11,945 bases of DNA from JBDTGE01 sp050742975 (GCA_050742975.1 JBOGDQ010000061.1:1-11945), one strand, 5' to 3'; counted from the stretch's first letter, positions 1-9,010 are shown. Numbers and translations: made by a program. The notes: generated from the letters alone by a model not told the origin.

Positions 1-206
1 TGGCAGTAGAGCACGATCTCGATGCACTGGTCGACCTCTTCGACCTCGCGGTGACCTGGGGCGAGCTGGACTACTCGGGGCAACGCCTGATCGGGCCGGT
101 GCGCTGGCCGGATTTCGTATCCACCCATCGCTGGCAGAACGCGAAACGCGCCGAGCAGATCTTTCAGCTGGCGACCGATGTTGCGGTGCGCTCAGGCGCG
201 TTATGA
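1..206 (+). CDS. C-terminal fragment of an unrecognised protein
   Basis: An open frame enters from the left edge in frame 3 (first full codon at base 3) and runs 67 codons to TGA at 204-206. The visible peptide begins AVEHDLDALVDLFDLAVTWG and ends RAEQIFQLATDVAVRSGAL. It is acidic at first, then has an aromatic stretch (RWPDFVSTHRWQNAKR) and an apparently helical end. Codon use is G/C-rich at third positions, as in a real gene of this genome. I do not recognise the family and assign no function. The stop lies inside the last codons of the convergent AhpD-like gene, so the two genes overlap tail to tail by 6 bases with no room for a terminator. Confidence 0.6.
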   Translation, partial: AVEHDLDALVDLFDLAVTWGELDYSGQRLIGPVRWPDFVSTHRWQNAKRAEQIFQLATDVAVRSGAL

Positions 207-656
207 GGTTTCGGGCGGCTGCTGATGCGTGCTCACGGCCAGCCGGTTCCACACGTTGATCGTGGAGATGGCCATCAGCAGACGGACCGTCTCCTGATCG
301 GTGAACTGCGTGCCGACGCGATCCCAGATGTCGTCCGCAACGCCGCCCTCGGCGATGCGGGTGACCGCTTCGGTGAGCGAGAGCGCGGCCTGCTCGCGGT
401 CGGTGAACATGGTGGGCACCTCGTGCCAGCCCGACAGCACGTCCAGACGTCGCTGCCTCTCGCCGCGCTCGCGGGCCTCGCGGTTGTGCATGTCCAGGCA
501 GAAGGCGCATCCGTTGATCTGCGAGGCGCGAATCTTGACCAGGTCGAGCAGCGCCGGCTCGAGCCCGCCGGCCTGTACGTAGCGCTCCAGGCCGAGAACA
601 GCCTGGTACGCGCTCGGGTCGACCTCGGCTATCGACAGCCGCGGTTCTTGTGTCAT
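201..656 (-). CDS. Carboxymuconolactone decarboxylase / AhpD-like alkylhydroperoxidase family protein
   Basis: This is a 151-residue cytosolic protein of the CMD/AhpD superfamily. The core motif is visible at residues 46-57: QINGCAFCLDMH, with redox cysteines C50 and C53 and a downstream histidine H57. In AhpD-type members the CxxC pair does thiol-dependent peroxide reduction, with the histidine in a proton relay. The length fits the single-domain family. The ATG at 654-656 is chosen because a near-perfect Shine-Dalgarno AGGAGGA (complement of 663-669) lies 6 bases upstream. A longer reading to 782 would add a low-complexity Arg/Ser-rich tail and run into the upstream gene. It follows the OsmC gene after 79 bases, probably in the same transcript, which suggests a joint role in organic-peroxide defence. 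The physiological substrate cannot be read from sequence; a non-peroxidase CMD paralogue is possible. Confidence 0.9.
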   Translation of the reverse strand: MTQEPRLSIAEVDPSAYQAVLGLERYVQAGGLEPALLDLVKIRASQINGCAFCLDMHNREARERGERQRRLDVLSGWHEVPTMFTDREQAALSLTEAVTRIAEGGVADDIWDRVGTQFTDQETVRLLMAISTINVWNRLAVSTHQQPPETS

Positions 657-662
657 CGCTCG

Positions 663-669
663 TCCTCCT
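663..669 (-). promoter_or_regulatory. Strong Shine-Dalgarno fixing the start of the AhpD-like gene
   Basis: On the minus strand the bases read AGGAGGA, 6 bases before ATG at 656-654. This decides the start over the upstream in-frame alternatives. Confidence 0.75.
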
Positions 670-735
670 CGAACTCGACTTCGCAGCGCGTGCGCCGCTC
701 GTGATCTGTCAGGACCTGCGTACCACCCGGCGGGC

Positions 736-1179
736 TCAGCTCGGCTCGAGCATGGCTTCGACGCTGATCCGCGCGCCGGCAAACAGTCGCGAAACCGGGC
801 AGAGCGCCGCGGCCTCGTCGACGGCCTGCTGGAAGCCGTCCGCGTCCAGTCCGCTGACCTGGCCGCGCACCAGCAGCAACGAGGACACGATTGTGGGGAG
901 CCCGCCGACCTCGTCGAGGGTGACGGTGGCCTCGACCTGCAGCCGCTGCGGCGGCGTGTGGCGCTCGCCGAGCCGTAGTGCCAGCGCCATCGCGAAGCAC
1001 GACGAGTGCGCGGCGGCCGCGAGTTCCTCCGGGCTGGTCCTGCCGCCGGGCTGTTCGGTGCGCGCAGCCCAGGTCACGTCCAGCCCGTCGAGTGCCCCAC
1101 TTCCTGCCCGGACCTTTCCGGCGCCGCCTGCCAGCGAGCCCTCCCAGGTGGTCTGTGCCGTGCGCTGCGCAATGCTCAT
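736..1179 (-). CDS. OsmC/Ohr-family peroxiredoxin-like protein
   Basis: This is a 147-residue protein of the OsmC family, which are thiol-dependent peroxidases acting on organic hydroperoxides in the cytosol. Both family cysteines are visible: C61 in SPEELAAAAHSSCFAMALA (residues 49-67) and C127 in AALCPVSRLFAG. The N-terminal strand (TAQTTWEGSLAGGAGKV) is typical of OsmC, and the length matches the usual 140-150. The ATG at 1177-1179 has GAGGAG 8 bases upstream; an upstream in-frame start at 1203 has no advantage. It is the first gene of a probable two-gene unit with the AhpD-like gene and is divergent from the suf operon. Within the family it looks closer to OsmC than to Ohr, but that subdivision is an estimate. 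Confidence 0.92.
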   Translation of the reverse strand: MSIAQRTAQTTWEGSLAGGAGKVRAGSGALDGLDVTWAARTEQPGGRTSPEELAAAAHSSCFAMALALRLGERHTPPQRLQVEATVTLDEVGGLPTIVSSLLLVRGQVSGLDADGFQQAVDEAAALCPVSRLFAGARISVEAMLEPS

Positions 1180-1242
1180 GTCCTGGTCTCCTCGTCGACG
1201 CATTGCGGATGTCGTTCGTCGTCGACTCCGCTCGCTCCCATC

Positions 1243-1256
1243 AGTTTATACGAACT
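1243..1256. promoter_or_regulatory. Operator-like inverted repeat AGTT-N6-AACT overlapping a candidate -10 of the osmC-like gene
   Basis: The bases read AGTTTATACGAACT, with perfect 4-base arms. On the minus strand, 1250-1245 reads TATAAA, a good -10 hexamer about 65 bases upstream of the osmC start. No convincing -35 is seen at 16-18 bases. A repressor bound here would block this promoter. Assignment as an operator is inference. Confidence 0.35.
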
Positions 1257-1265
1257 TGGCTGAGT

Positions 1266-1281
1266 GAAACTAGGCTGTTTC
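1266..1281. promoter_or_regulatory. Inverted repeat GAAAC-N6-GTTTC in the divergent region
   Basis: The bases read GAAACTAGGCTGTTTC with perfect 5-base arms around a 6-base spacer. It lies near the -35 area of the candidate osmC promoter. The size and symmetry fit a dimeric regulator site. The regulator is unknown. Confidence 0.3.
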
Positions 1282-1340
1282 GAGTGCTGGTACGGGCACA
1301 CGCGCCGCACATCGTGGTGGGTGCAATACCTCAGCTCAGT

Positions 1341-1352
1341 TAGTTTGTACTA
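1341..1352. promoter_or_regulatory. Operator-like inverted repeat TAGT-N4-ACTA upstream of sufB
   Basis: The bases read TAGTTTGTACTA, with perfect 4-base arms, 72 bases before the chosen sufB start. It contains AGTTTGTAC, matching AGTTTATAC at 1243-1251 except for one purine swap. TAGTTT at 1341-1346 could also serve as a -10 element for suf. A role in redox control of both units is inference. Confidence 0.35.
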
Positions 1353-1423
1353 GCGTCATGGGAGAATCAGTATTGGGGGCCGACACGAGGGGTGCCGCCG
1401 CCATAAGAAGGGTCGGTGCCGGC

Positions 1424-3617
<2,194 letters not shown>

Positions 3618-3621
<4 letters not shown>

Positions 3622-4937
3622 GCGGCGCCGCGGCTGCCGGGGGCGTGCTGTCCCGCTTGGCCGGTCCCGACGTGGACGGCGTGGACGGCGCGCCCGACTG
3701 GCTGTCCGACGCTCGCCGCGATGCGCTGCACTGGGTGGCCGAGCACGGCTTTCCGACGCGCAAGGACGAGGACTGGAGATACACGAAGCTCGCGCCGATC
3801 CTCGACGTCGCGCTCGAGCCCGCCCCGGCAGCGAGCGGCCGGCGTGCATCCGCAGCGATGATAGGGCCGCGGACCCTCGATCTCGGTGGGCCGCGGTTGG
3901 TCTTCGTGAACGGGCACTTCCGCGCCGACCTGTCGCATGCCGACGCGCTACCTCCGGGCGCTACCGTGTCCAGCCTGGCTGAAGCGCTGGCGGCCGAACC
4001 GGATCAGCTCGAACCGGTCCTCTCTCGCCGACCGCGTCAGGAGCATGCGTTCGCCGCGTTCAACGACGTGCTCGCCACGGACGGCGCGTACGTCCACCTG
4101 GCCGCCGGCACCTCGGTCGCCGCGCCGATCCACCTGGTGTTCCTCTCCGACACCGCGGGCGAACCGCTCGTGTCGAGCCCCCGCTCGGTCGTGCTTGCCG
4201 ACGCCGGGAGCCGGGCGAGCATCGTCGAGACCCACCTCGGCTTCGACGCGGACGTCCACTGCACCAACTCCGTCACCGACGTCCGGCTCGCACCCCATGC
4301 GCAGCTGGAGCACTACAAGATCCAGAACGAGCCGGAGTCCGCGTTCCATCTCGCCCTGCTGGACGTCCGGCTGACCGGCGGCAGCCGGTTCGCGTCGCAT
4401 TCGGTGATGCTCGGCGCTCGTATCGCCCGTCAGGAAGTCCGGGTCGACCTGCACGGTGCCGGGGCCGAGGTGAGCCTGGACGGGCTGTACCTGCCCCGCG
4501 ACGAGCAGGTGCACGACAACACGATCTTCGTCGATCACGCTGCGCCGGACTGCACCAGTCACCAGCTGTACAAGGGCGTGCTGGACGGTCGTGGTCACGG
4601 CGTGTTCAACGGGCACATCATGGTTCGTCCCGGTGCCGACGGCACCGACGCCAACCAGAAGAACAAGAACCTCATCCTGTCCGATCGCGCCGAAGCCGAC
4701 ACCCGGCCGCGACTGGAGATCTACGCCGACGACGTGAAGTGCACGCACGGCGCCGCGGTCGGGCAGTTGGACGAGGAGGCGCTGCTCTACCTGCGCTCGC
4801 GGGGACTGACGCAGGGCGACGCGCGACGCTTGCTCGTCTACGCGTTCATCCACGAGATGGTCGACCGGATCGGGCCGGCGCCACTGCGCGCGCACGTGCA
4901 GACCCTGCTCGCCGAGCGGAACTCCGATGAGCACTGA
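3618..4937 (+). CDS. sufD: Fe-S cluster assembly protein SufD
   Basis: SufD is a 439-residue paralogue of SufB that pairs with it in the SufBC2D scaffold and contributes to iron entry. Recognisable parts are the N-terminal RKDEDWRYTKLAPIL segment (about residues 49-63), the beta-helix, and the C-terminal motif KCTHGAAVGQLDEEALLYLR. In that motif H377 corresponds to the conserved SufD histidine (His360 in E. coli) implicated in cluster formation at the SufB-SufD interface. ATG 3618 overlaps the sufC stop by four bases (ATGA), which implies translational coupling. The 3' end overlaps the sufU start by 11 bases. Length and motifs show no sign of degradation. Confidence 0.96.
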
Positions 4938-5379
4938 CCTCACCAGCCTGTATCAGGACGTGATCATCGAGCACGCCCGCCGCCCGCGCAATTTCGGGCG
5001 AGTGCCGGAAGCCACCTGCGCCCTGGACGGGCACAACCCGCTGTGCGGTGACCAGCTGAGGCTGTACCTGACGCTCGTCGACGGCCGGATAACCGAGATC
5101 GGATTCGAAGGAGCCGGTTGTGCGATCTCGCAGGCGTCGGCGTCATTGATGACGGTCGCGATGAAGGGCCTGACCCGCGAGCAGGCGCTGGCGCTGTTCG
5201 GTCGAGTACACACGATGCTGACCGTCGAGCCGGCCGAGGGCGGGCCCGTCCCCGACGTCGGCAAGCTGATCGCGCTGTCCGGCATCTGGGCTTACCCCAC
5301 GCGCGTGAAGTGCGCCTCGTTGGCGTGGCAGACACTGCGCGGCGCGTTGGACGACAGCGCCCGGCTCGGAGCGGAGTAG
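4927..5379 (+). CDS. sufU: SufU-type zinc-dependent sulfur-transfer / Fe-S scaffold protein
   Basis: This is a 150-residue IscU-like protein of the SufU class, which in Bacillus accepts persulfide sulfur from SufS through a zinc-thiolate site. The expected ligands are all present: C40 and D42 in NPLCGDQ, C65 in GAGCAISQASAS, and C129 in RVKCASLAW. The extra segment before the last cysteine (GKLIALSGIWAYPTRVKC) is diagnostic of SufU rather than IscU. The start ATG overlaps the end of sufD by 11 bases; the preceding GAGCGGA is a weak ribosome site, so coupling is likely. The partner desulfurase sufS, usually just upstream of sufU, is missing here. It must be encoded elsewhere or be supplied by another cysteine desulfurase. 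Confidence 0.95.
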   Translation: MSTDLTSLYQDVIIEHARRPRNFGRVPEATCALDGHNPLCGDQLRLYLTLVDGRITEIGFEGAGCAISQASASLMTVAMKGLTREQALALFGRVHTMLTVEPAEGGPVPDVGKLIALSGIWAYPTRVKCASLAWQTLRGALDDSARLGAE

Positions 5380-5382
5380 CTC

Positions 5383-5949
5383 ATGATGAGCAGCAGGTAC
5401 GAGACGCACGAGCTGGGGCGCGACTGCGAGGCGACCGTCATCCCGGGTGGCCAGAAGATGGTGCTTCGCCGCGGGGAGCAGGTGATCGTCACACAGACGT
5501 TGGGCGGCAGCGTCACGGTGCAGAGCGAGCTGGGCTATCTGGTCCGCATCAACGCCGAGGACTCCGCCGCGCTGGGGCTGACCGACGTTGTCGCCGACGC
5601 GCCGTCCGACGACGCTTCACCAGGTGGCGCCGCGCCGTTCGAACTCGACCAGGTGATCGCCGTGCTCAAGAACGTCTTCGACCCGGAGATCCCGATCAAC
5701 GTCGTGGACCTCGGCCTGATCTACCTGTGCGAGGCACACGCGATCGCCGACGGCACCCATCACGTCCAGATCGAGATGTCCATGACCGCGCCGGGGTGCG
5801 GGATGGGCGACGTGCTCAGGGAGGACGCACGCGTTGCCGCGGAATCGGTTGCCGGCGTCAGCGAGGTCGACGTCGAGCTGGTCTGGGACCCGCCGTGGGG
5901 GATGGACCGGATGTCGGACGCCGCGCGGCTGCAGTTGGGTCTGCTGTGA
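5383..5949 (+). CDS. sufT: Long-form SufT, putative Fe-S cluster assembly/carrier protein
   Basis: This 188-residue protein has two parts. Residues 1-85 form the N-terminal extension of the long SufT type (IPGGQKMVLRRGEQ, then TQTLGGSVTVQSELGYLVRI). Residues 88-188 form a MIP18/DUF59 domain with FDPEIPINVVDLGLIY (D100 in DPE) and MTAPGCGMG containing C139. DUF59 proteins act in maturing or transferring Fe-S clusters to client proteins; the exact role of the long form is unsettled. It starts 3 bases after the sufU stop. ATG 5383 and ATG 5386 are both well placed after CGGAG, so the first two methionines are interchangeable. The actinobacterial suf operons I know carry a short SufT of about 100 residues, so the long form stands out. 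Confidence 0.9.
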   Translation: MMSSRYETHELGRDCEATVIPGGQKMVLRRGEQVIVTQTLGGSVTVQSELGYLVRINAEDSAALGLTDVVADAPSDDASPGGAAPFELDQVIAVLKNVFDPEIPINVVDLGLIYLCEAHAIADGTHHVQIEMSMTAPGCGMGDVLREDARVAAESVAGVSEVDVELVWDPPWGMDRMSDAARLQLGLL

Positions 5950-6287
5950 GCGGCCGGCGGGCGGTCGTCACGCCGGACTGGCGCAGCGCCGTGGCTTACC
6001 CCGAGACGGGACCCGGGGTGACGCTGCTGCACGAGTCCGGCGAGTTGAAGGTCGTGCTCGTCGGACTCGAGCCCGGGCAGGCGTTGCCGCCGCACCCCGG
6101 CCCGTCCGCATCGTTCCACTTCCTCGACGGCAACGGGGTGATCGCGGTAGACGACGAGCAGATCGTGGTGTCGGCCGGGGCGACGGTGGTCGTGCCGTCG
6201 GGCGCGGTGCGCTCGGTCCGGGCGATCTCTCGGCTGACCTTCCTCGGCAGCCTCGGCGATCCGGCGTCGGAGGCTGGCCCGCATTGA
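5946..6287 (+). CDS. Small cupin-fold protein at the end of the suf operon
   Basis: This is a 113-residue single-domain cupin. GTG 5946 overlaps the sufT stop (GTGA), which strongly suggests co-translation with the suf genes. Cupin motif 1 is recognisable around residues 44-66, with H50 (LPPHPGPSASFHFLDGNGVI) and H58; motif 2 is at 76-92 (AGATVVVPSGAVRSVRA). The usual histidine after the proline of motif 2 is an arginine (R89), and the motif 1 glutamate is not evident, so a standard metal site looks incomplete. The protein may bind metal atypically, bind a ligand, or be structural. I cannot name a substrate. It is the last gene of the operon and faces nirK convergently across 62 bases. Confidence 0.8.
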   Translation: MSGRRAVVTPDWRSAVAYPETGPGVTLLHESGELKVVLVGLEPGQALPPHPGPSASFHFLDGNGVIAVDDEQIVVSAGATVVVPSGAVRSVRAISRLTFLGSLGDPASEAGPH

Positions 6288-6349
6288 GTTTGCGTCGTGG
6301 CGGTATCGAGCCTTCGCCGCAGAGCGCTGAGCCGGTCCTGAGTGCCGCG

Positions 6350-7735
6350 TCAGCCGGTGGCGTCGAACACGCCCTGTGCGCCGTGCTCGGCGTCGACCAT
6401 CGCGTGGTCGAGGAACGGGTAGTGCCCAGCCGCGGGAAGGGTGAACTCGACGAACCCGCCCTGCGCGGGCGCGAGATCGAGCGTCTGCGCGGCGCCGTGC
6501 TCGGCGTTGCCCCGCCGCAATAGGTACGCGCCCTCCTTGAACACCGTGTCGAACTGGGTGCCGACCACGTGGAAGGACGTGGCCAGCTGCGGGCCGGCGT
6601 CGATGACCCAGACCCGGATACGCTCACCGGCCCGGACCTTGATCGGAGCGTGCACGTACTGATCGGTGTAGCCGTTGAACACGACCGCGTCGGGCCGTCC
6701 GGCCGCGATCTTGCTCTCGTTGGCGACGCCGTCCTGGGCGCCGAGATAGAGCTCGGACTGGACCAGGACGAACTGTTGCGCGACCGGGTCAAGATCGGGC
6801 GGGTCGATGATCACCGCGCCGTACATGCCGTTGGCGATGTGCAGCGACATCGGCATCGTGCTGCAGTGGTACAGCCAGGCGCCGGAGTAGTTGGCGGTGA
6901 ACTGGTACGTGAGCGAGCGGCCGGGATCGATCGATCGCATCGGGCCGTCAGGGTCCACCGCGCCGGCGTGAAAGTCGATGCCGTGCGCCATGTCGCCGTC
7001 GTTGACGATCCTGACGATGAACAGGTCGCCGACGTGGCCGTGCAGGATCGGGCCCGGCGCGGTGCCGTTGTACGTCCACAGGGTCTGCCGGACACCGGGT
7101 GCGACCTCGGTGAGAGTGTCGTGGATGGTGAAGGTGAGCCGGTGGGTGCGGGCACCGGGCGCCGGCTGCAGGGCGGGGTCGTACGGCCGCCAGTCCGGCC
7201 CGGGCTTGCGGTTGAAGTCGATGACCGGCGCGACGCCGTCCGATGCCGGAGGTAGCTGCATCGCCGGCATGTCGTGTGTCGTCGCCGACGCGCCGGTGAC
7301 CTGGATGCTCATCGTCATGCCAGCCGCTTTGTGCCCTGGCACGGTGCACCAGCCCTCGACAGATCGCGTCACGGTGCCGAGATCCAGGCGCGCGCTGTGA
7401 CCGGGTGCGAGCAGCGGGGTCTGCGGGCCACCGTCGATGTACAGGTCGTGGCGCACCGTGTCGGTGTTGCTCACCTGCAGGATCAGCCGCGTACCGGGAG
7501 CGACCTCGATGACGGAGGGACTGATGCGCATGTCAGCCAGGCGAACCGCGACCGTGCGCGTGCCGCCCTCGGCGACGGCGGCGGTGTCTGCATCGTCACG
7601 GCCGACGAAGACAGCGACCGACAGCGCGGCGAGCACAAGCACGGTGCCGAGAACCAGGCCGATCGCGCGATCGGAGCGGCGTTTGACCACTGGCACAGTG
7701 GACCTGGTCGCGTCGTTGCCCCCCGCCGGGCTCAT
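6350..7735 (-). CDS. nirK: Membrane-anchored copper nitrite reductase with an extra N-terminal cupredoxin domain
   Basis: This 461-residue protein reduces nitrite to nitric oxide outside the membrane. Residues 24-44 form one hydrophobic helix that probably anchors it. Residues 59-147 are an extra type 1 cupredoxin with ligands H96, C130, H135 and M140 (CTVPGHKAAGM). Residues 198-461 are the two NirK domains: type 1 copper ligands H251, C291, H299 and M304, type 2 ligands H256, H290 and H444, catalytic D254 (HGIDFH) and H389 (SFHVVG). This set matches NirK and not multicopper oxidases, which need several HxH pairs. A similar N-terminal cupredoxin occurs in Hyphomicrobium denitrificans NirK. 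ATG 7735 overlaps the stop of the upstream membrane-protein gene by four bases. The open frame continues far upstream, but that is antisense to other genes. Confidence 0.93.
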   Translation of the reverse strand: MSPAGGNDATRSTVPVVKRRSDRAIGLVLGTVLVLAALSVAVFVGRDDADTAAVAEGGTRTVAVRLADMRISPSVIEVAPGTRLILQVSNTDTVRHDLYIDGGPQTPLLAPGHSARLDLGTVTRSVEGWCTVPGHKAAGMTMSIQVTGASATTHDMPAMQLPPASDGVAPVIDFNRKPGPDWRPYDPALQPAPGARTHRLTFTIHDTLTEVAPGVRQTLWTYNGTAPGPILHGHVGDLFIVRIVNDGDMAHGIDFHAGAVDPDGPMRSIDPGRSLTYQFTANYSGAWLYHCSTMPMSLHIANGMYGAVIIDPPDLDPVAQQFVLVQSELYLGAQDGVANESKIAAGRPDAVVFNGYTDQYVHAPIKVRAGERIRVWVIDAGPQLATSFHVVGTQFDTVFKEGAYLLRRGNAEHGAAQTLDLAPAQGGFVEFTLPAAGHYPFLDHAMVDAEHGAQGVFDATG

Positions 7736-8892
7736 GTCGTCGGTCTCCGCGGACGCCGCGCGCGGAGCACGGCAACAGCCGACACCGCCAGGAACGCGAT
7801 GATCGCCAGCTCGGTGCCGGCTCCACCGACCTGCCACGCGATGGTGTTGCCGAGCCCGTCGCCGACGGCCAGGCGGACCAGCAGCGCGGCGTGTAACAGC
7901 GCGACGTGCCCGTAGAACCACGGCCTGAAGGGCAGGCGGACACCGAGCACGGCCGGCACGATCACGGGAGCATGGCCGAAGATCATCGACATGACGAACC
8001 CGAGGAACACCGCGTGCAGGGCCACGTCGTAGGTCCCGACGGTTCGCCCGGGATCGCCGACGGCCAGCCACACGGCTCCGCCCACCAGCAGCCACACGTA
8101 CCCGGCGAGTAGGCACACCGCCATGAACCGGGTGACGCCCGCGATCTTGACGGTGCGACGGGCGACGTCGTACTTCGCGCCCCACAGCGCGAGGGCGAGC
8201 AGGCCGACGCCGGCCAACCGGACCCCGACCTCCGCGGTGCGTCCTGGCACCGTGGTGAGCACGAGTCCGGCGGCGAGCGCCGTTGCCCCGGCCGTGAAGG
8301 AGCGGACCGAGTTCGGGGAAAGCAGGGTGACGCGGGCCAGTTCGAGCCGCTCGCCGATGATGGTGAACACGAGGAAACCGGCCAGCCACGGAACGAGCCG
8401 CGGGATCTGCCAGCCACCCAGCCAGAGCACGGTCGCGACGTACCAGCACACCGCGCCGGCGGCCATGACCTTCAGGTGCAGCGCCGGCGCGATGGTGAGT
8501 ACGACGGCGTAGATGACGACGAACACGACCGAGGCCAGGCACAGCAACGACCAGCCGACGACGGCCGGCAGTCCGGTGACGAGTGCGAGACCGCCTGCCC
8601 CCGCGGCGGCCGGCGCGGCGAACGCCCACGACCGGCGCAACGCGACCGCTCGCTCGAGCGAGATGACCGTGCCCAGGAAGCCCAGCACCATCAACGGGCC
8701 GTGGTCGGCGGCCGTGGTGGCGCGCAGCGTCGGCAGCGAGAGCCCGAGCAGCAGCAGCCCACCCCAGAGGCCGGCAAGCAGGCTGATCACAGCGAGCACG
8801 AGGACAGGCAGCCGGCGCGGTAGGACAGATGGGCCGCGCCGGGGTCGCGCGGCCGTGCGCCCGTCCGCCGTAGCCACGATCGAGCCGGTCAT
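7732..8892 (-). CDS. Polytopic membrane protein, NnrS-like, coupled to nirK
   Basis: This is a 386-residue integral membrane protein with about 12 predicted helices, the first at roughly residues 30-53. Histidines lie in or next to helices: H64 (ADHGPLMVLGF), H293 and H307 (ALHAVFLGFVMSMIFGHAPVI), H329 and H334 (FYGHVALLHAAL). This resembles NnrS, a haem- and copper-containing membrane protein linked to NO stress and denitrification, and more distantly haem-copper oxidase subunit I. The canonical NnrS wording is not exact, so the family call is tentative. Its stop overlaps the nirK start (ATGA), so both should be made together. Start choice is uncertain. ATG 8892 has no clear ribosome site, while a GTG at 8955 (407 residues) lies inside the 37-bp inverted repeat, which argues against it. 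A role in NO tolerance or copper/haem handling is inference. Confidence 0.7.
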   Translation of the reverse strand: MTGSIVATADGRTAARPRRGPSVLPRRLPVLVLAVISLLAGLWGGLLLLGLSLPTLRATTAADHGPLMVLGFLGTVISLERAVALRRSWAFAAPAAAGAGGLALVTGLPAVVGWSLLCLASVVFVVIYAVVLTIAPALHLKVMAAGAVCWYVATVLWLGGWQIPRLVPWLAGFLVFTIIGERLELARVTLLSPNSVRSFTAGATALAAGLVLTTVPGRTAEVGVRLAGVGLLALALWGAKYDVARRTVKIAGVTRFMAVCLLAGYVWLLVGGAVWLAVGDPGRTVGTYDVALHAVFLGFVMSMIFGHAPVIVPAVLGVRLPFRPWFYGHVALLHAALLVRLAVGDGLGNTIAWQVGGAGTELAIIAFLAVSAVAVLRARRPRRPTT

Positions 8893-9010
8893 CGCCGACC
8901 GACGGTCCGCTTGCTCGAGTCGGCGGGTGTGATGAACATACCTTGTATTTTTCACGAGCGATGATGTAAAAACAAGGCAGTGCCTTCTTCGCCACTACAG
9001 GGGGATCAGG
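8893..9010. promoter_or_regulatory. Divergent promoter region between nirK unit and hemerythrin unit
   Basis: These 118 bases separate the two divergent units and include an A/T-rich core unlike the flanking genes. TTGTAT at 8943-8948 followed by TGTAAA at 8965-8970 is a weak -35/-10 pair for the plus strand. The reverse strand has TTGTTT (complement of 8970-8975) as a possible -35. The inverted repeat at 8941-8977 covers both. Confidence 0.5.
8941..8977. promoter_or_regulatory. 37-bp imperfect inverted repeat, candidate shared operator
   Basis: The left arm CCTTGTATTT (8941-8950) and right arm AAAAACAAGG (8968-8977) pair at 9 of 10 positions around a 17-base centre. An inner ATACCTTGTAT (8938-8948) is itself a small inverted repeat. 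Position and symmetry fit a site controlling both divergent units, plausibly by a nitric-oxide or oxygen responsive regulator. It does not match an FNR/DNR box (TTGAT-N4-ATCAA). The regulator is unknown. Confidence 0.4.

Larger units (their letters stand above)
1180..1423. promoter_or_regulatory. Divergent intergenic region between osmC-like gene and suf operon
   Basis: These 244 bases separate two divergent transcription units and are visibly more A/T-rich than the flanking genes. They hold three short inverted repeats (1243-1256, 1266-1281, 1341-1352), described separately. Bases 1358-1423 are also open in the sufB frame from an ATG, but their codon choice looks non-coding. I treat them as leader. 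No gene is supported inside the region. Confidence 0.6.

Noticed and set aside
5118..5945. Open frame extending the cupin upstream through sufU and sufT
   Set aside because: It is out of frame with two recognised genes and Arg-rich. Only the part from GTG 5946 shows a cupin pattern and a coupled start.
6288..6349. Bidirectional terminator between the cupin and nirK genes
   Set aside because: Only weak stems such as GCGG/CCGC with a 13-base loop are visible, with no T run on either strand.
6350..7735. Multicopper oxidase (laccase) instead of nitrite reductase
   Set aside because: The HGIDFH, YHC, SFHVVG and FLDHAM pattern is the NirK set. The HxH pairs needed for a trinuclear copper cluster are not present.
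8941..8977. FNR/CRP/DNR-type box upstream of nirK and the hemerythrin gene
   Set aside because: No TTGAT-N4-ATCAA or close variant is found; the dyad there has a different sequence and spacing.
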